From Glycocaulis abyssi (GTDB lineage Bacteria > Pseudomonadota > Alphaproteobacteria > Caulobacterales > Maricaulaceae): a stretch of DNA of 64,000 nucleotides. The stretch lies in NCBI RefSeq assembly GCF_041429775.1, contig NZ_CP163421.1, positions 248,001-312,000 of the forward strand, in the 5' to 3' direction. The position numbers and the translations under genes were made by a program. Shown here piece after piece: positions 1 to 10,082 of this stretch (its first letter is position 1; every line of letters starts with the position of its first letter). The notes beneath the pieces were generated by a model. That model made no database searches. It was not told the DNA's origin and saw only the letters and a program-made list of their open reading frames with translations.

Positions 1-267
1 GTTCGCGTTGATGTTGAGCGCGGCCTGGTTCTGGTGCGCGGCGCGGTTCCGGGCTCTGCCGATAGCTGGGTCGAGATCCGTGACGCCGTCAAAGGCGCCG
101 GTGTCGAGGGGCTCGCCTATCCGGGCAGGTTCCGCATGGGTGATGAGCCCAAGCCGGTCGACAATCCCGAGCCCGGCTCTGAAGAAGCTGAAATGGTTGC
201 TGAAGGCGCGCCGGTTGCCGACGCACCGGCAGTGGACGCGGCGGGTGAAGAGGACGCCAAGTCATGA
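1..267 (+). CDS. rplC: 50S ribosomal protein L3, C-terminal part (cut by window start)
   Basis: Only the last 88 residues are present; the reading frame is open from base 1. The visible part ([19 protein letters not shown], then a segment WVEIRDAVK) is the conserved C-terminal region of bacterial L3, which binds 23S rRNA near the peptidyl transferase centre. It is followed by a roughly 40-residue acidic, alanine- and proline-rich tail, longer than in E. coli L3 but common in alphaproteobacteria. Its TGA overlaps the rplD ATG by 4 bases, so the two are probably translationally coupled. It is the first visible gene of the S10-spc-alpha cluster; rpsJ should lie just upstream of the window. Confidence 0.93.
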   Translation, partial: VRVDVERGLVLVRGAVPGSADSWVEIRDAVKGAGVEGLAYPGRFRMGDEPKPVDNPEPGSEEAEMVAEGAPVADAPAVDAAGEEDAKS

Positions 268-902
268 AACTCGATGTAATCACCCTTGATGCCGGCAAGG
301 CAGGCTCGGTTGAGCTCAGCGACGACATCTTCGCCATTGGCGAAGTGCGCGCCGACCTCCTGCAGCGTGCTGTGAAGTGGCAGCTTTCCCTGCGCCAGGC
401 CGGTACGCACCGTGCCAAGGAGCGCGCTGAGATTGCCCGCACGGGCAAGAAGTTCGGCCGCCAGAAGGGCGGCGGTTCGGCCCGTCACGGTTCACGCCGC
501 GCCCCGATCTTTGTCGGCGGCGGCAAGGCGCACGGCCCGAAAGTGCGCAGCCACGCGACCGAGCTTCCCAAGAAGGTCCGCGCTCTGGCCCTGAAGCACG
601 CCTTGTCCTCGAAGGCGGGTTCGTCCTCGCTGATCGTTCTGGACGAGGCGCGTCTGGACGAGCCGAAGACGGCGGCCCTGAAGGCGTCGTTCGCCAAGCT
701 TGGCCTGACCAATGCGCTCATCATCGATGGTGAGACGCTGGACGAGAATTTCGCGCTTGCCGCGCGTAACATCCCGCATGTGGATGTGCTGCCCGCGCAA
801 GGTCTCAACGTCTATGACGTGCTGCGCCGCGACACGCTGGTGCTCACCAAGTCGGCGATCGAGAAGATCAATGAGCGCTTTGCCGCCAAGGAGAGTGCGT
901 AA
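264..902 (+). CDS. rplD: 50S ribosomal protein L4
   Basis: The 212-residue product matches bacterial L4 in length and in the central basic loop ([21 protein letters not shown], about residues 54-75) that reaches into the ribosome exit tunnel. L4 is an early 23S rRNA binder. The ATG at 264 overlaps the end of rplC and the TAA shares one base with the rplW start (TAATG), the usual close packing of this operon. In E. coli L4 also represses its own operon; nothing in this window tests whether that holds here, because the operon leader is outside. Confidence 0.97.
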   Translation: MKLDVITLDAGKAGSVELSDDIFAIGEVRADLLQRAVKWQLSLRQAGTHRAKERAEIARTGKKFGRQKGGGSARHGSRRAPIFVGGGKAHGPKVRSHATELPKKVRALALKHALSSKAGSSSLIVLDEARLDEPKTAALKASFAKLGLTNALIIDGETLDENFALAARNIPHVDVLPAQGLNVYDVLRRDTLVLTKSAIEKINERFAAKESA

Positions 903-1195
903 TGGCCTCGCCCAAGCACTATGACACGATTATCGCGCCGGTGATCACCGAGAAGGCGACCCTGCTCTCTGAGGAGAACAAGGTGGTGTTCAAGGTTCCG
1001 CTGGCCGCGACGAAGAAAGACATCACCGAGGCCGTTGAAGCGCTCTTCAAGGTCAAGGTGAAAGCGGTCAACACGCTGCGCCAGAAGGGCAAGACCAAGC
1101 GCTTCCGGGGCATTGAAGGCCGTCGCGACGATATCAAGAAGGCGGTGGTGACCCTGGAAGAGGGCCATTCCATCGACGTGAGCACGGGCCTTTAA
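902..1195 (+). CDS. rplW: 50S ribosomal protein L23
   Basis: A 97-residue protein with the L23 signature start ([16 protein letters not shown]) and the extended basic loop ([11 protein letters not shown], about residues 60-70). L23 sits at the tunnel exit and is the docking site for trigger factor and the signal recognition particle. The length is usual for the family. It starts inside the stop of rplD and is 27 bases upstream of rplB. Confidence 0.97.
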   Translation: MASPKHYDTIIAPVITEKATLLSEENKVVFKVPLAATKKDITEAVEALFKVKVKAVNTLRQKGKTKRFRGIEGRRDDIKKAVVTLEEGHSIDVSTGL

Positions 1196-1222
1196 GGGCC
1201 GCGCTCTCAAGGAGTTTGAACC

Positions 1223-2059
1223 ATGGCGCTGAAGACATTCAAGCCGACCTCGCCTGGCCGCCGCGCTCTTGTGCTGGTGGACCGGTCCGAGCTGCACGCC
1301 GGCAAGCCGGAAAAGACGCTGGTCGAGGGCCTGCGCCGTACGGGCGGGCGTAACAATACCGGGCGGATCACCGCCCGCCGCCGCGGTGGTGGAGCCAAGA
1401 AGCTTTACCGCATGATCGACTTCAAGCGCCGCAAGTTCGACGTGCCCGCCACGGTCGAGCGGCTTGAGTATGATCCCAACCGCACGGCGTTCATCGCCCT
1501 CATCAAGTATGAGGATGGCGAGCTGGCCTATATTCTGGCGCCGCAGCGCCTGGCTGCCGGTGACCGCGTGGTCGCCAGCGCCAAGACTGATGTGAAGCCG
1601 GGCAATGCCATGCCGCTGAAAACCATTCCGGTCGGAACCATCATCCACAATGTGGAGATGAAGCCGGAAAAAGGTGGCCAGATCGCCCGTTCGGCCGGTG
1701 CCTATGCCCAGCTGGTCGGCCGTGAAGCCGGCTACGCCCAGGTTCGCCTGATGAGCGGCGAGCTTCGCAAGGTCAACGAGAACTGCATGGCCACGATTGG
1801 TGCGGTGTCGAACTCCGACCACCTCAACATCAATCTGGGCAAGGCTGGCCGCAAGCGTCACATGGGCAAGCGCCCGTCCGTGCGTGGTGTTGCCATGAAC
1901 CCGGTCGATCACCCCCATGGTGGTGGTGAGGGCCGTACCTCTGGTGGCCGCCACCCGGTGACCCCGTGGGGCAAGCCGACCAAAGGCCGCAAGACCCGCC
2001 GTAACAAGGCGACCGATAAATTCATCATCCGTTCGCGCCACGAGCGCAAGAAACGCTAA
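1223..2059 (+). CDS. rplB: 50S ribosomal protein L2
   Basis: A 278-residue L2 with the family hallmark [16 protein letters not shown] near residue 215-230, followed by the glycine- and lysine-rich tail ([13 protein letters not shown]). L2 contacts 23S rRNA beside the peptidyl transferase centre and forms an intersubunit bridge; the conserved histidine in this loop is present. The ATG follows a clear AAGGAG-type ribosome binding site at about 1209-1213. It is full length for the family. Confidence 0.98.
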   Translation: MALKTFKPTSPGRRALVLVDRSELHAGKPEKTLVEGLRRTGGRNNTGRITARRRGGGAKKLYRMIDFKRRKFDVPATVERLEYDPNRTAFIALIKYEDGELAYILAPQRLAAGDRVVASAKTDVKPGNAMPLKTIPVGTIIHNVEMKPEKGGQIARSAGAYAQLVGREAGYAQVRLMSGELRKVNENCMATIGAVSNSDHLNINLGKAGRKRHMGKRPSVRGVAMNPVDHPHGGGEGRTSGGRHPVTPWGKPTKGRKTRRNKATDKFIIRSRHERKKR

Positions 2060-2076
2060 GGGAGCGACCGACCGTC

Positions 2077-2355
2077 ATGCCCCGTTCTGTATGGAAAGGT
2101 CCGTTTGTAGACGGATACCTCCTGAAGAAAGCCGATGCCGCCCACGAAGCCGGGCGCAAGCAGGCTATCAAAACCTGGTCGCGCCGCTCGACCATCATGC
2201 CGCAATTTGTCGGCCTGACCTTCCAGGTCCACAACGGGAACAAGTTTGTTCCGGTTCTGGTGTCCGAGGACATGGTCGGCCACAAGCTCGGCGAGTTTGC
2301 GCCTTCGCGGACCTATTACGGTCACGCGGCGGACAAGAAAGCCAAGAGGAAGTAG
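2077..2355 (+). CDS. rpsS: 30S ribosomal protein S19
   Basis: This 92-residue S19 opens with the conserved [17 protein letters not shown] and ends with the basic tail that reaches toward the decoding area ([19 protein letters not shown]). S19 forms the head complex with S13 and contacts A/P-site elements. It has a good GGGAG ribosome binding site and lies 17 bases after rplB and 4 bases before rplV. Confidence 0.97.
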   Translation: MPRSVWKGPFVDGYLLKKADAAHEAGRKQAIKTWSRRSTIMPQFVGLTFQVHNGNKFVPVLVSEDMVGHKLGEFAPSRTYYGHAADKKAKRK

Positions 2356-2359
2356 CGCG

Positions 2360-2740
2360 ATGGGCAAGGAAACCAATCCCCGCCGCGTGGCTGAGAACGA
2401 AGCGCGCGCCAAGCTGCGGATGATCCGCATCAGCCCGCAGAAGCTGAACCTGGTTGCCGCGATGATCCGCGGCAAGAAGGTCGAGCGCGCGCTGAACGAT
2501 CTGGCGTTCTCGCGCAAGCGTGCTGCCGCTGACGTTAAGAAGGTTCTGGAATCGGCCATCGCCAACGCCGAGAACAATCACGGCCTCGATATCGATAGCC
2601 TTGTCGTGTCGGAAGCCTATGTCGGCAAGAACCTTGTGATGAAGCGTTTCCGGGCTCGCGCACGCGGCCGGGGTGCGAAGATTCTCAAGCCGTTCTCCGA
2701 GCTGACGATCGTCGTTCGCGAAGTCGAGGAGGCCGCGTAA
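2360..2740 (+). CDS. rplV: 50S ribosomal protein L22
   Basis: The product is 126 residues when started at ATG 2360, which follows AGGAAG at a normal distance; an in-frame start at 2246 would overlap most of rpsS and is rejected. The core ([20 protein letters not shown]) and the tunnel-lining beta hairpin region near residues 82-100 ([15 protein letters not shown]) are typical. L22 lines the exit tunnel opposite L4. The stop overlaps the rpsC start (TAATG). Confidence 0.96.
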   Translation: MGKETNPRRVAENEARAKLRMIRISPQKLNLVAAMIRGKKVERALNDLAFSRKRAAADVKKVLESAIANAENNHGLDIDSLVVSEAYVGKNLVMKRFRARARGRGAKILKPFSELTIVVREVEEAA

Positions 2741-3444
2741 TGGGACAGAAGATTAATCCGATCGGCCTGCGCCTGGGCATCAACCGCACGTGGGATTCGC
2801 GCTGGTTCGCGCGTGGTGAGGAGTATGCAAATCTTCTCCACGAGGATCTGAAAATCCGCAAATTCCTTCAGGAAAAGCTGAAAGCTGCGTCGATCTCGAA
2901 AATCATCATCGAGCGCCCGCACAAGAAATGCCGCATCACCATCTACACGGCGCGTCCGGGTGTGGTGATCGGTAAAAAGGGTGCCGATATCGAGAAGCTG
3001 CGCCGCGAAGTCGCCAAGATGACGGACGCGGAGGTGTTCCTGAATCTGGTCGAAGTGCGCAAGCCCGAAACCGACGCTAACCTGGTTGCCGACAGCATCG
3101 CCCAGCAGCTGGAGCGCCGTGTGGCGTTCCGCCGTGCGATGAAGCGCTCCATGCAGTCCGCCATGCGCATGGGCGCGCTGGGCTGCAAGATCATCTGTGC
3201 CGGCCGTCTGGGCGGCGCGGAGATCGCGCGTTCGGAACAGTACAATGAAGGCTCGGTGCCGCTGCACACGCTGCGCGCCGATATCGATTACGGCTTCGCC
3301 GAGGCGAAAACCGCGATGGGTATCATCGGGATCAAGGTCTGGATCTACAAAGGCGAGATCATGGAACACGACCCGATGGCGTCCGAGCGCCGTATGCAGG
3401 AAACCGGCGAGCAGCGGACCCGTTCGGCCCGCCAGAACGCCTAA
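2740..3444 (+). CDS. rpsC: 30S ribosomal protein S3
   Basis: A 234-residue S3 with the N-terminal type II KH domain; its GXXG loop is VIGKKGADI around residues 77-85. The C-terminal S3 domain contains the conserved [16 protein letters not shown]3 lines the mRNA entry channel of the 30S subunit and contributes to helicase activity there. Length and domain order are normal. The tail is arginine-rich and diverges, as usual. It begins one base into the stop of rplV. Confidence 0.98.
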   Translation: MGQKINPIGLRLGINRTWDSRWFARGEEYANLLHEDLKIRKFLQEKLKAASISKIIIERPHKKCRITIYTARPGVVIGKKGADIEKLRREVAKMTDAEVFLNLVEVRKPETDANLVADSIAQQLERRVAFRRAMKRSMQSAMRMGALGCKIICAGRLGGAEIARSEQYNEGSVPLHTLRADIDYGFAEAKTAMGIIGIKVWIYKGEIMEHDPMASERRMQETGEQRTRSARQNA

Positions 3445-3471
3445 GCCCAGGGCCAAGAGGGAGTTTGAAAG

Positions 3472-3897
3472 ATGCTTCAACCGAAGCGCACAAAATTCCG
3501 GAAGGCCCACAAGGGCCGTATCCACGGAAATGCGAAGGGCGGCTTTACGCTCAATTTCGGCTCGTACGGGCTGAAAGCGGTCGAGCCTGAGCGCGTCACG
3601 GCGCGCCAGATCGAGGCCACCCGCCGCGCGATCACCCGTCACATGAAACGGGCCGGCCGCGTCTGGATCCGCATTTTCCCGGATGTTCCGGTGTCGAAAA
3701 AGCCGACCGAAGTGCGGATGGGTAAAGGTAAGGGTTCGCCGGAATACTGGGTGGCCCGCGTGAAGCCCGGCCGCATCATGTTTGAGATTGACGGTGTGCC
3801 GGATGCGGTAGCGCGTGAAGCGCTGCGCCTTGGCGCCGCCAAGCTGCCGATCAAGACCCGTGTCGTAACCCGTCCGGGCGAGCAGGGAGCTGAGTAG
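3472..3897 (+). CDS. rplP: 50S ribosomal protein L16
   Basis: A 141-residue L16 with the conserved start [16 protein letters not shown] and the segment [20 protein letters not shown] (residues about 80-99), which contacts A-site tRNA and 5S rRNA. L16 joins late in 50S assembly. Ribosome binding site GAGGGAG precedes the ATG. It is followed by rpmC after 4 bases. Confidence 0.98.
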   Translation: MLQPKRTKFRKAHKGRIHGNAKGGFTLNFGSYGLKAVEPERVTARQIEATRRAITRHMKRAGRVWIRIFPDVPVSKKPTEVRMGKGKGSPEYWVARVKPGRIMFEIDGVPDAVAREALRLGAAKLPIKTRVVTRPGEQGAE

Positions 3898-3901
3898 CGC
3901 G

Positions 3902-4105
3902 ATGGAAATGCAAGACGTACGCGCCATGACCGATGACCAGCTCCAGGACAATCTCCTGAAGCTGAAGAAAGAGCAATTTAACCTGCGCTTCCAACAGGCC
4001 ACGGGCCAGCTGGAAAACACGGCGCGGTTCTCCAAGGTGCGCAAGGACATTGCCCGCCTGAAGACCGACATGCGCCGGCGCCAGATCGAAAAGCAAGGGA
4101 GCTAG
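3902..4105 (+). CDS. rpmC: 50S ribosomal protein L29
   Basis: This 67-residue, almost entirely helical protein has the typical L29 two-helix pattern ([20 protein letters not shown]). L29 sits beside L23 at the tunnel exit. The N-terminus ([14 protein letters not shown]) is slightly longer than the E. coli protein but usual for alphaproteobacteria. Only 3-4 bases separate it from rplP and rpsQ. Confidence 0.96.
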   Translation: MEMQDVRAMTDDQLQDNLLKLKKEQFNLRFQQATGQLENTARFSKVRKDIARLKTDMRRRQIEKQGS

Positions 4106-4108
4106 GCG

Positions 4109-4345
4109 ATGCCGAAGCGCGTATTGCAAGGCGTCGTGGTCAGCGACAAGCAGGCCAAGACCGTTGTCGTGAAGGTGGATCGCACATTCCTGCACCCGCT
4201 TCTTCGCAAGACGGTGCGGCGTTCGAAAAACTATCATGCCCATGACGAGGCCAACGCCAAGAAAGTCGGCGACACAGTCCAGATCCAGGAATGTGCGCCC
4301 AAATCGAAGCTGAAGCGGTGGGAGGTCGTCTCCGACCAGGCGTAA
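4109..4345 (+). CDS. rpsQ: 30S ribosomal protein S17
   Basis: A 78-residue OB-fold protein with the S17 features [16 protein letters not shown], the [19 protein letters not shown] stretch and the closing [15 protein letters not shown]17 is a primary binder of the 16S rRNA 5' domain. Slightly short compared with E. coli (84) but within family range. The 46-base gap to rplN holds a good AACGGAGGA binding site for the next gene. Confidence 0.97.
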   Translation: MPKRVLQGVVVSDKQAKTVVVKVDRTFLHPLLRKTVRRSKNYHAHDEANAKKVGDTVQIQECAPKSKLKRWEVVSDQA

Positions 4346-4391
4346 GCCGGGTCTGGAGAGGATCGTTTCCTAGTTCTAACGGAGGATCACG

Positions 4392-4760
4392 ATGATCCAG
4401 ATGCAATCCAATCTGGACGTGGCCGACAATTCCGGGGCCCGCCGCGTGCAGTGCATCAAGGTGCTGGGCGGAGCCAAGCGCCGTTATGCCGGCGTGGGCG
4501 ACATCATTGTCGTCTCGGTCAAGGAAGCCACGCCCAAGGGACGGGTGAAAAAAGGTGAAGTGCGCAAGGCCGTTGTCGTGCGCACCGCGCGCGACATCAA
4601 ACGCCGCGACGGTTCCGTCATCCGGTTCGACACCAATGCCGCAGTGCTCCTGAACAATAATATGGAGCCGCTCGGCACGCGTATCTTCGGCCCGGTTCCG
4701 CGTGAGCTGCGGGCGAAGAACCACATGAAGATCATCTCGCTGGCGCCGGAGGTGCTGTAG
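4392..4760 (+). CDS. rplN: 50S ribosomal protein L14
   Basis: A 122-residue L14, the usual length, opening [19 protein letters not shown] and carrying [20 protein letters not shown]14 binds 23S rRNA, forms intersubunit bridge B8 and is the docking point for the silencing factor RsfS. A strong GGAGGA ribosome binding site stands just upstream. Two bases separate it from rplX. Confidence 0.98.
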   Translation: MIQMQSNLDVADNSGARRVQCIKVLGGAKRRYAGVGDIIVVSVKEATPKGRVKKGEVRKAVVVRTARDIKRRDGSVIRFDTNAAVLLNNNMEPLGTRIFGPVPRELRAKNHMKIISLAPEVL

Positions 4761-4762
4761 TC

Positions 4763-5077
4763 ATGGCTGCGAAGATCAAGAAGGGCGACAAGGTCGTCAT
4801 CCTGGCTGGCCGCGACAAGGGCAAGACCGGGGAAGTCACCAAGGTGGTCCCGTCAGAGAACCGCGTGTTCGTGGGCGGCGTGAATATGGTCAAGCGCCAT
4901 AACCGCCCGACCCAGACCACGCCTGGCGGTATCGAGGAAAAAGAAGCCCCGATCCACGTGTCCAACGTGGCTCTTGCTGATCCCAAATCCGGCGAAGCGA
5001 CCCGTGTCGGCTTCGAGGTACGTGATGGCAAGAAGGTCCGGGTTGCCAAGAAATCTGGTGAGGTCATCAATGGCTGA
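4763..5077 (+). CDS. rplX: 50S ribosomal protein L24
   Basis: A 104-residue L24 with the N-terminal KOW motif ([20 protein letters not shown], residues 4-23). L24 is one of the assembly initiators of the large subunit. The last codons overlap the rplE ATG by 8 bases, so rplE translation is likely coupled to it. Confidence 0.97.
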   Translation: MAAKIKKGDKVVILAGRDKGKTGEVTKVVPSENRVFVGGVNMVKRHNRPTQTTPGGIEEKEAPIHVSNVALADPKSGEATRVGFEVRDGKKVRVAKKSGEVING

Positions 5078-5630
5078 GACCGCGACATATGAGCCGCGCA
5101 TGAAGACGCGCTACCGCGAGGAAATTCGCGCGCGTCTGAAGGAAAGGTTCGGCTACACGAACGACATGCAGATCCCCCGCCTTGACAAGATTGTCATCAA
5201 TATGGGCGTCGGCGAGGCTGCACAGGACTCCAAGAAGCTCCAGGGAGCTCTGGCTGACCTGGAAGCGATTGCCGGTCAGAAGCCGGTCGCCACGCGTGCC
5301 ACGAAGTCCATCGCGGGCTTCAAGCTGCGTGAAGGCCAGCTGATCGGCGCGAAGGTGACTTTGCGCCAGGACCGCATGTACGAGTTTCTCGACCGCCTCG
5401 TCACCATCGCCCTGCCGCGCGTCCGCGACTTCCGTGGGCTGAACGGCAAGAGCTTTGATGGCAACGGCAATTACGCGATGGGCATGAAAGAGCACATCGT
5501 GTTTCCCGAGATCGACTACGACAAGGTCGAAAAAGTGCGCGGGATGGACATCGTTGTCTGCACCACCGCACGTAACAATGAAGAAGCGAAGGCCCTGCTG
5601 GCCGAGTTCGACTTTCCGTTCGCGAACTGA
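5070..5630 (+). CDS. rplE: 50S ribosomal protein L5
   Basis: Started at ATG 5070 the protein has 186 residues, near the E. coli 179; the farther in-frame start at 4974 would lie inside rplX and is not used. Typical segments are [16 protein letters not shown] (about residues 33-48) and the C-terminal [21 protein letters not shown]5 binds 5S rRNA and contacts P-site tRNA. A GGTGAGG-like binding site lies within the end of rplX. Confidence 0.96.
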   Translation: MAETATYEPRMKTRYREEIRARLKERFGYTNDMQIPRLDKIVINMGVGEAAQDSKKLQGALADLEAIAGQKPVATRATKSIAGFKLREGQLIGAKVTLRQDRMYEFLDRLVTIALPRVRDFRGLNGKSFDGNGNYAMGMKEHIVFPEIDYDKVEKVRGMDIVVCTTARNNEEAKALLAEFDFPFAN

Positions 5631-5681
5631 CGCAGCAGGAACGCAGGCCCATCCCGGGTCCGCACGCAGGAGATGAATTGA

Positions 5682-5987
5682 ATGGCTAAGAAGAGCGCAA
5701 CCGAGCGTAATGCCCGCGTCGAGCGTCTGGCCGCGAAGTACCTGGCCAAGCGTCAGGCACTGAAGGCTGTCGCGCGCGACACGTCGCTGCCCGTCGAAGA
5801 GCGGTTTGCAGCCCAGCTGAAGCTGGCTGCCCTTCCGCGCAACTCGGCCCCGACCCGCATCCGCAACCGGTGCAAGGTTTCGGGCCGTCCGCGCGGTTAC
5901 TACCGCAAGCTGAAAATGTCCCGTATCGCGCTTCGCGAACTGGGTAGCCACGGCCTGATTCCGGGCCTGGTCAAGTCGAGCTGGTAG
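5682..5987 (+). CDS. rpsN: 30S ribosomal protein S14 (zinc-free type)
   Basis: The 101-residue product is the long S14 form without the CXXC zinc pairs of the short Gram-positive type; only one cysteine is visible, in [20 protein letters not shown] near residue 66. S14 sits in the 30S head near S3 and S10. The family comes in zinc and non-zinc versions, and this is the usual proteobacterial one. It starts 51 bases after rplE, behind AGGAGAT. Confidence 0.97.
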   Translation: MAKKSATERNARVERLAAKYLAKRQALKAVARDTSLPVEERFAAQLKLAALPRNSAPTRIRNRCKVSGRPRGYYRKLKMSRIALRELGSHGLIPGLVKSSW

Positions 5988-6000
5988 GGAGGGCAAGCCA

Positions 6001-6399
6001 ATGTCGATGATCGATCCGCTCGGTGACATGCTCACCCGCATCCGCAACGCGCTCATGCGCCGGCGCACCAATGTGGTGACGCCCGCATCGAAGCTGCGTC
6101 AGCGTGTGCTCGATGTTCTGCTGGAAGAAGGCTATATCCGCGGCTATTCAGAGTCGCTGGATGCTGACGGCTTCAAGCAGTTCGAAATCGAACTGAAATA
6201 TTATGAAGGCGCGCCGGTGATCTCCGAGATCAAGCGCGTTTCCAAGCCGGGCCGCCGCGAATACTCCAAGGCCAGGGATCTTCCGCTCGTTCAGAACGGG
6301 CTCGGGATTGCCATCGTTTCCACGCCGCGCGGCGTGATGAGCGATGCGTCTGCCCGCGCCCAGAATGTCGGCGGCGAGATTCTCTGCCACATCAGCTAA
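6001..6399 (+). CDS. rpsH: 30S ribosomal protein S8
   Basis: A 132-residue S8 starting [19 protein letters not shown] and ending with the conserved [18 protein letters not shown] and [10 protein letters not shown]8 binds the central domain of 16S rRNA; in E. coli it also represses the spc operon by binding mRNA at the rplE start. Whether a mimic of the 16S site exists here was not modelled. GGGAGGGC precedes the ATG. Confidence 0.97.
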   Translation: MSMIDPLGDMLTRIRNALMRRRTNVVTPASKLRQRVLDVLLEEGYIRGYSESLDADGFKQFEIELKYYEGAPVISEIKRVSKPGRREYSKARDLPLVQNGLGIAIVSTPRGVMSDASARAQNVGGEILCHIS

Positions 6400-6413
6400 G
6401 GGAGGCATGATCC

Positions 6414-6950
6414 ATGTCACGTCTGGGCAAATTGCCGGTCGGCCTTCCTAGCGGAGTGAGCGCGACCGTTGCCAATGATACGGTGAAGGTGAAGGGACCC
6501 AAGGGCGAGCTGTCGCTCGTGGTGTCCAACCTGGTTACCATTAGTGAAGCCGAGGACAAGTCGCTGGTTGTAAAGCCGGCTGATGAGTCCACCCGTGCCC
6601 GTGCCATGTGGGGCACGACGCGCGCCAATATCGCCAGCATGGTGAAGGGCGTTTCGGAAGGCTTCGAGCAGAACCTCGAACTGGTCGGCGTCGGTTACCG
6701 CGCCGCCTTGCAGGGCCGCGACCTCAAGCTCTCGCTTGGCCTCAGCCATGAAGTGATCTACACGCCGCGTCCCGGCATCACGATCACGGCTCCCAAGCCT
6801 ACCGAGATCAAGATCGAGGGCGCCAACAAGCAGGAAGTCGGCCAGACTGCGGCCGAGATCCGCAAGTATCGTCCGCCAGAGCCCTACAAGGGCAAAGGCA
6901 TCCGTCTTGCCGGCGAATACGTGCGCCGGAAAGAAGGCAAGAAGAAGTAG
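6414..6950 (+). CDS. rplF: 50S ribosomal protein L6
   Basis: A 178-residue L6 made of two similar domains, with [14 protein letters not shown] at the start and [20 protein letters not shown] at the end, the conserved C-terminal signature. L6 lies near the sarcin-ricin loop and the factor binding site. Family-normal length; 14 bases after rpsH behind GGGAGG. Confidence 0.98.
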   Translation: MSRLGKLPVGLPSGVSATVANDTVKVKGPKGELSLVVSNLVTISEAEDKSLVVKPADESTRARAMWGTTRANIASMVKGVSEGFEQNLELVGVGYRAALQGRDLKLSLGLSHEVIYTPRPGITITAPKPTEIKIEGANKQEVGQTAAEIRKYRPPEPYKGKGIRLAGEYVRRKEGKKK

Positions 6951-6964
6951 GGAACCGTCAGGTC

Positions 6965-7327
6965 ATGAAATCGTCTCGCGAAAAGATGCAACGCCGCGCG
7001 CAGCGTACGCGCTCGCGGCTTGCCAGGTTCTCGGGCGGCCGTCCGCGCCTGTCGGTCTTCCGCTCGTCCAAGCATATCTACGCCCAGATCATCGACGACT
7101 CCAACGGCGCCACGCTCGCCGCGGCTTCGACCCTCGAAGCCGATGTGCGCGGCGGCAAGCCGGCTGGCGCAAATGTCGAGGCGGCTGCCGCTGTCGGCAA
7201 GCTCGTCGCCGAGCGCGCCAAGGCCAAGGGCCTTACCGATGTCGTGTTTGATCGCGGCGGTTACATTTATCATGGGCGCATCAAGGCGCTCGCAGATGCT
7301 GCCCGCGAGGGCGGCCTGAACTTCTAG
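6965..7327 (+). CDS. rplR: 50S ribosomal protein L18
   Basis: A 120-residue L18 with the N-terminal basic tail ([19 protein letters not shown]), [17 protein letters not shown] and closing [20 protein letters not shown]. It binds 5S rRNA together with L5. Length is normal. It sits 14 bases after rplF and 9 bases before rpsE. Confidence 0.98.
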   Translation: MKSSREKMQRRAQRTRSRLARFSGGRPRLSVFRSSKHIYAQIIDDSNGATLAAASTLEADVRGGKPAGANVEAAAAVGKLVAERAKAKGLTDVVFDRGGYIYHGRIKALADAAREGGLNF

Positions 7328-7336
7328 GAGAGCGCC

Positions 7337-7933
7337 ATGGCTCGGGAAGACCAACGCGAAGGCCGGGGCGGACGCGACCGCCGCCGCCGCGACGAGGAGC
7401 CGGAAAGCGAACTCGTCGACAAGCTCGTCCACATCAACCGCGTTGCCAAGACGGTGAAGGGCGGCCGGAACTTCCAGTTTGCCGCGCTCGCAGTCGTCGG
7501 TGACCAGAAGGGCCGTGTCGGCTTCGGGCAGGGCAAGGCGCGCGAAGTGCCGGAAGCCATCCGCAAGGCGACCGAAGAAGCCAAGAAGACCATGGTGCGC
7601 ATCCCGCTGCGCGAGGGCCGGACCCTGCATCACGATGCAGACGGCCGCTGGGGCGCGGGCAAGGTGACGCTGCGTGCGGCGCCTCCGGGCACCGGTATCA
7701 TCGCAGGCGGCCCGATGCGCGCTGTGCTGGAAAGCCTGGGTGTTCAGGACGTGGTGGCCAAATCGGTCGGCTCGTCCAACCCCTACAACATGATCCGCGC
7801 CACGTTCGACGCGCTCAAAGGCCAGAACAGCCCGCGTACGGTTGCCTCCAAGCGCGGCCTGAAAGTGGCTGACATCGTCAACCGCCGGAATGACGGTGCC
7901 AGCGCACCTGAAGCCGTCGACAGCCAGAGCTAG
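7337..7933 (+). CDS. rpsE: 30S ribosomal protein S5
   Basis: A 198-residue S5, with the double-stranded RNA-binding-like N domain beginning [18 protein letters not shown] (about residue 30) and the C domain carrying [17 protein letters not shown]5 helps decoding fidelity at the mRNA entry channel. The first 25 residues are a charged, glycine- and arginine-rich extension and the tail is longer than in E. coli (167 residues), both common in alphaproteobacteria. AGGAGAG precedes the ATG. Confidence 0.98.
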   Translation: MAREDQREGRGGRDRRRRDEEPESELVDKLVHINRVAKTVKGGRNFQFAALAVVGDQKGRVGFGQGKAREVPEAIRKATEEAKKTMVRIPLREGRTLHHDADGRWGAGKVTLRAAPPGTGIIAGGPMRAVLESLGVQDVVAKSVGSSNPYNMIRATFDALKGQNSPRTVASKRGLKVADIVNRRNDGASAPEAVDSQS

Positions 7934-7944
7934 GAATACCGGCC

Positions 7945-8136
7945 ATGGCCAAGAAAACAGTCATCGTGCGTCAGACGGGCAGCCATATCCGCCGCCCCAA
8001 AGACCAGCTGCAAACGCTGACCGGGCTCGGCCTGGGGCGTATCGGCAAACAGCGCGAGCTTGAGGACACGCCGTCTGTGCGCGGCATGATCGCCAAGGTC
8101 GCCCACCTGGTAGAAATCGTCGAGGAGCGCGGCTAG
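7945..8136 (+). CDS. rpmD: 50S ribosomal protein L30
   Basis: A 63-residue L30 with the conserved [20 protein letters not shown] and closing [18 protein letters not shown] small beta-alpha-beta protein of the large subunit. Its position between rpsE and rplO is the standard spc operon location. Confidence 0.97.
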   Translation: MAKKTVIVRQTGSHIRRPKDQLQTLTGLGLGRIGKQRELEDTPSVRGMIAKVAHLVEIVEERG

Positions 8137-8167
8137 GGCCGCGCCATCCTTGATAAGGAGAATAGTC

Positions 8168-8644
8168 ATGCGTCTGAACGAACTGCGGGATAATCCCGGC
8201 GCGGTGAAAGAACGCACCCGCGTGGGTCGCGGCATCGGCTCGGGCAAGGGCAAGACCGGCGGCCGTGGCGTCAAGGGTCAGAAATCGCGCTCTGGCGTGG
8301 CCATCAAGGGCTTCGAGGGCGGCCAGATGCCGCTTCACCAGCGCCTGCCCAAGCGCGGCTTCACCAAGCCGAACCGTGCAAAGTTTGCCGAAGTCACGCT
8401 CGGCCGCCTGCAAAAAGCGGTTGATGCGGGCAAGCTGGACGCGAAAGCGGCTGTCGATGCCGACGCGCTGATCAAGGCCGGCGTTATCCGCCGCGCCCAG
8501 GACGGCGTTCGCATCATCGGCGGCGGTGCGTTCAAGGCCAAGCTTTCCATCACGGCGGCTGGCGCGTCGAAGCCTGCCATCGCTGCGGTTGAAAAAGCGG
8601 GCGGGTCCATCACCCTGCCGGCACCCAAAGACAGCGAAGCCTGA
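8168..8644 (+). CDS. rplO: 50S ribosomal protein L15
   Basis: Started at ATG 8168 the product has 158 residues, opening [15 protein letters not shown], the normal L15 beginning; it follows AAGGAGAAT at 8155-8163, which decides against the start at 8150. The glycine- and lysine-rich N-terminal region ([20 protein letters not shown]) penetrates the 23S rRNA core. L15 is a mid-assembly protein of the 50S subunit. Confidence 0.97.
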   Translation: MRLNELRDNPGAVKERTRVGRGIGSGKGKTGGRGVKGQKSRSGVAIKGFEGGQMPLHQRLPKRGFTKPNRAKFAEVTLGRLQKAVDAGKLDAKAAVDADALIKAGVIRRAQDGVRIIGGGAFKAKLSITAAGASKPAIAAVEKAGGSITLPAPKDSEA

Positions 8645-8655
8645 TGCGGTTTTAC

Positions 8656-8685
8656 GGACGGCTCCCCAAATGGGTTGAGCCGTCC
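8656..8685 (+). promoter_or_regulatory. Intercistronic hairpin between rplO and secY
   Basis: A perfect 9-bp stem (GGACGGCTC at 8656-8664 pairing with GAGCCGTCC at 8677-8685) lies in the 88-base gap between rplO and secY. No T run follows, so it does not look like a full intrinsic terminator. It may be a processing or mRNA-stabilising structure that lets the ribosomal genes be expressed differently from secY; that role is inference. Confidence 0.5.
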
Positions 8686-8732
8686 AATTCCGTCCTGGCC
8701 TAACCGGGACCGCAAGGGAGCGAGACCAGCCC

Positions 8733-10082
8733 ATGGCATCTGCCGCAGAACAACTTGCCGCTAACATGAATTTCGGCGCGTTTGCCCGCGCCAAGGAGCT
8801 GCAAAAGCGGCTCCTCTTTACGTTGTTCGTGCTGATCATCTACCGCGTGGGCACCTATATCCCCATGCCGGGTATTGATCCGGACGTATTTGCCGGTGCC
8901 TTCCAGCAGCAGCAGCAAGGCATTCTGGGCGTCTTCAACATGTTTTCCGGCGGTGCCGTTGAGCGTATGGCGATCTTCGCCCTCAACGTGATGCCGTATA
9001 TCTCTGCCTCGATCATCATGCAGCTCATGGCCGCCACCGTGCCCAGCTTGGAGCGCATGAAGAAGGAAGGCGGCGAGCAGGGCCGCAAGCAGATCAACCA
9101 GTATTCGCGTTATCTGACCGTCGTTCTCGCCATGCTTCAGGCCTTTGCTATCGCTGTGTCGATGGAAAACCCCGATCCGACGACCGGGGCCACCATTGCG
9201 ATCGATCCGGGCTGGTTCTTCCGCATTACGGCTGTTGTCTCATTGGTTGGCGGCACGATGATGCTGCTCTGGCTGGGTGAGCAGATTACCGCGCGGGGCG
9301 TGGGTAACGGTATCTCACTGATCATCTTCGCCGGCATTATCGCGGAGATGCCGCGTGCGCTCTTCCAGACGCTGGAGCAGGGCCGTACGGGCAATCTTTC
9401 TGCAGGGCTCATCATCGCGATGATCCTGGGCATTATCGCGGTGCTGGTATTTGTGGTCTTCATGGAGCGTTCGCAGCGGCGATTGCTCGTGCAGTATCCC
9501 AAGCGCCAGGTCGGCAACCGCATGATGGGCGGTGAGTCCAGCTTCCTGCCGCTCAAGCTGAACACGGCGGGCGTGATCCCGGCGATCTTCGCCTCCTCGC
9601 TCCTGCTGCTGCCGGCGACCGTTGCGGGCTTCTCGGCCGACACCGGACCCGACTGGCTGCGCACGGTGACGGCGCTGCTTGGCCCAGGTCAGCCGCTCTT
9701 CATCATCTTCTATGCGTCGATGATCATCTTCTTCACCTTCTTCTACACCTCCATCGTCTTCAACCCTGAGGACACGGCGGACAATCTGAAGAAGTATGGC
9801 GGTTTCCTGCCGGGCATCCGTCCAGGCAAACGCACGGCGGAGTATATCGACTTCGTGCTGACGCGCCTGACCGTGATCGGGGCGGCCTATCTGACCTTCG
9901 TGTGTGTGCTGCCTGAAGTGCTGCGTGCGGAGCTGGATATCCCGTTCTACATCGGTGGCACGGCCCTGCTCATCGTCGTGTCGGTTACGCTCGACACCGT
10001 CTCCCAGATACAGTCGCATCTGCTGGCCCATCAGTATGAAGGCCTGATCAAGAAGACGAAGCTGAGGGGCCGCAAGCGATGA
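8733..10082 (+). CDS. secY: Protein translocase subunit SecY
   Basis: The 449-residue protein has the ten hydrophobic segments of SecY, with family-typical stretches YRVGTYIPMPGIDP after the first membrane helix and AFPILPGI-type loop equivalents, plus the cytosolic loop GNRMMGGESSFLPLKLN. SecY is the channel of the Sec translocon in the inner membrane. As in most bacteria it is encoded at the end of the spc ribosomal cluster and is followed by adk with a 4-base overlap. The N-terminus is slightly extended (about 20 residues before the first helix). Confidence 0.98.
   Translation: MASAAEQLAANMNFGAFARAKELQKRLLFTLFVLIIYRVGTYIPMPGIDPDVFAGAFQQQQQGILGVFNMFSGGAVERMAIFALNVMPYISASIIMQLMAATVPSLERMKKEGGEQGRKQINQYSRYLTVVLAMLQAFAIAVSMENPDPTTGATIAIDPGWFFRITAVVSLVGGTMMLLWLGEQITARGVGNGISLIIFAGIIAEMPRALFQTLEQGRTGNLSAGLIIAMILGIIAVLVFVVFMERSQRRLLVQYPKRQVGNRMMGGESSFLPLKLNTAGVIPAIFASSLLLLPATVAGFSADTGPDWLRTVTALLGPGQPLFIIFYASMIIFFTFFYTSIVFNPEDTADNLKKYGGFLPGIRPGKRTAEYIDFVLTRLTVIGAAYLTFVCVLPEVLRAELDIPFYIGGTALLIVVSVTLDTVSQIQSHLLAHQYEGLIKKTKLRGRKR

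Noticed and set aside
812-2041. Long minus-strand open frame over rplW and rplB
   Set aside because: Antisense shadow of two clear ribosomal protein genes.
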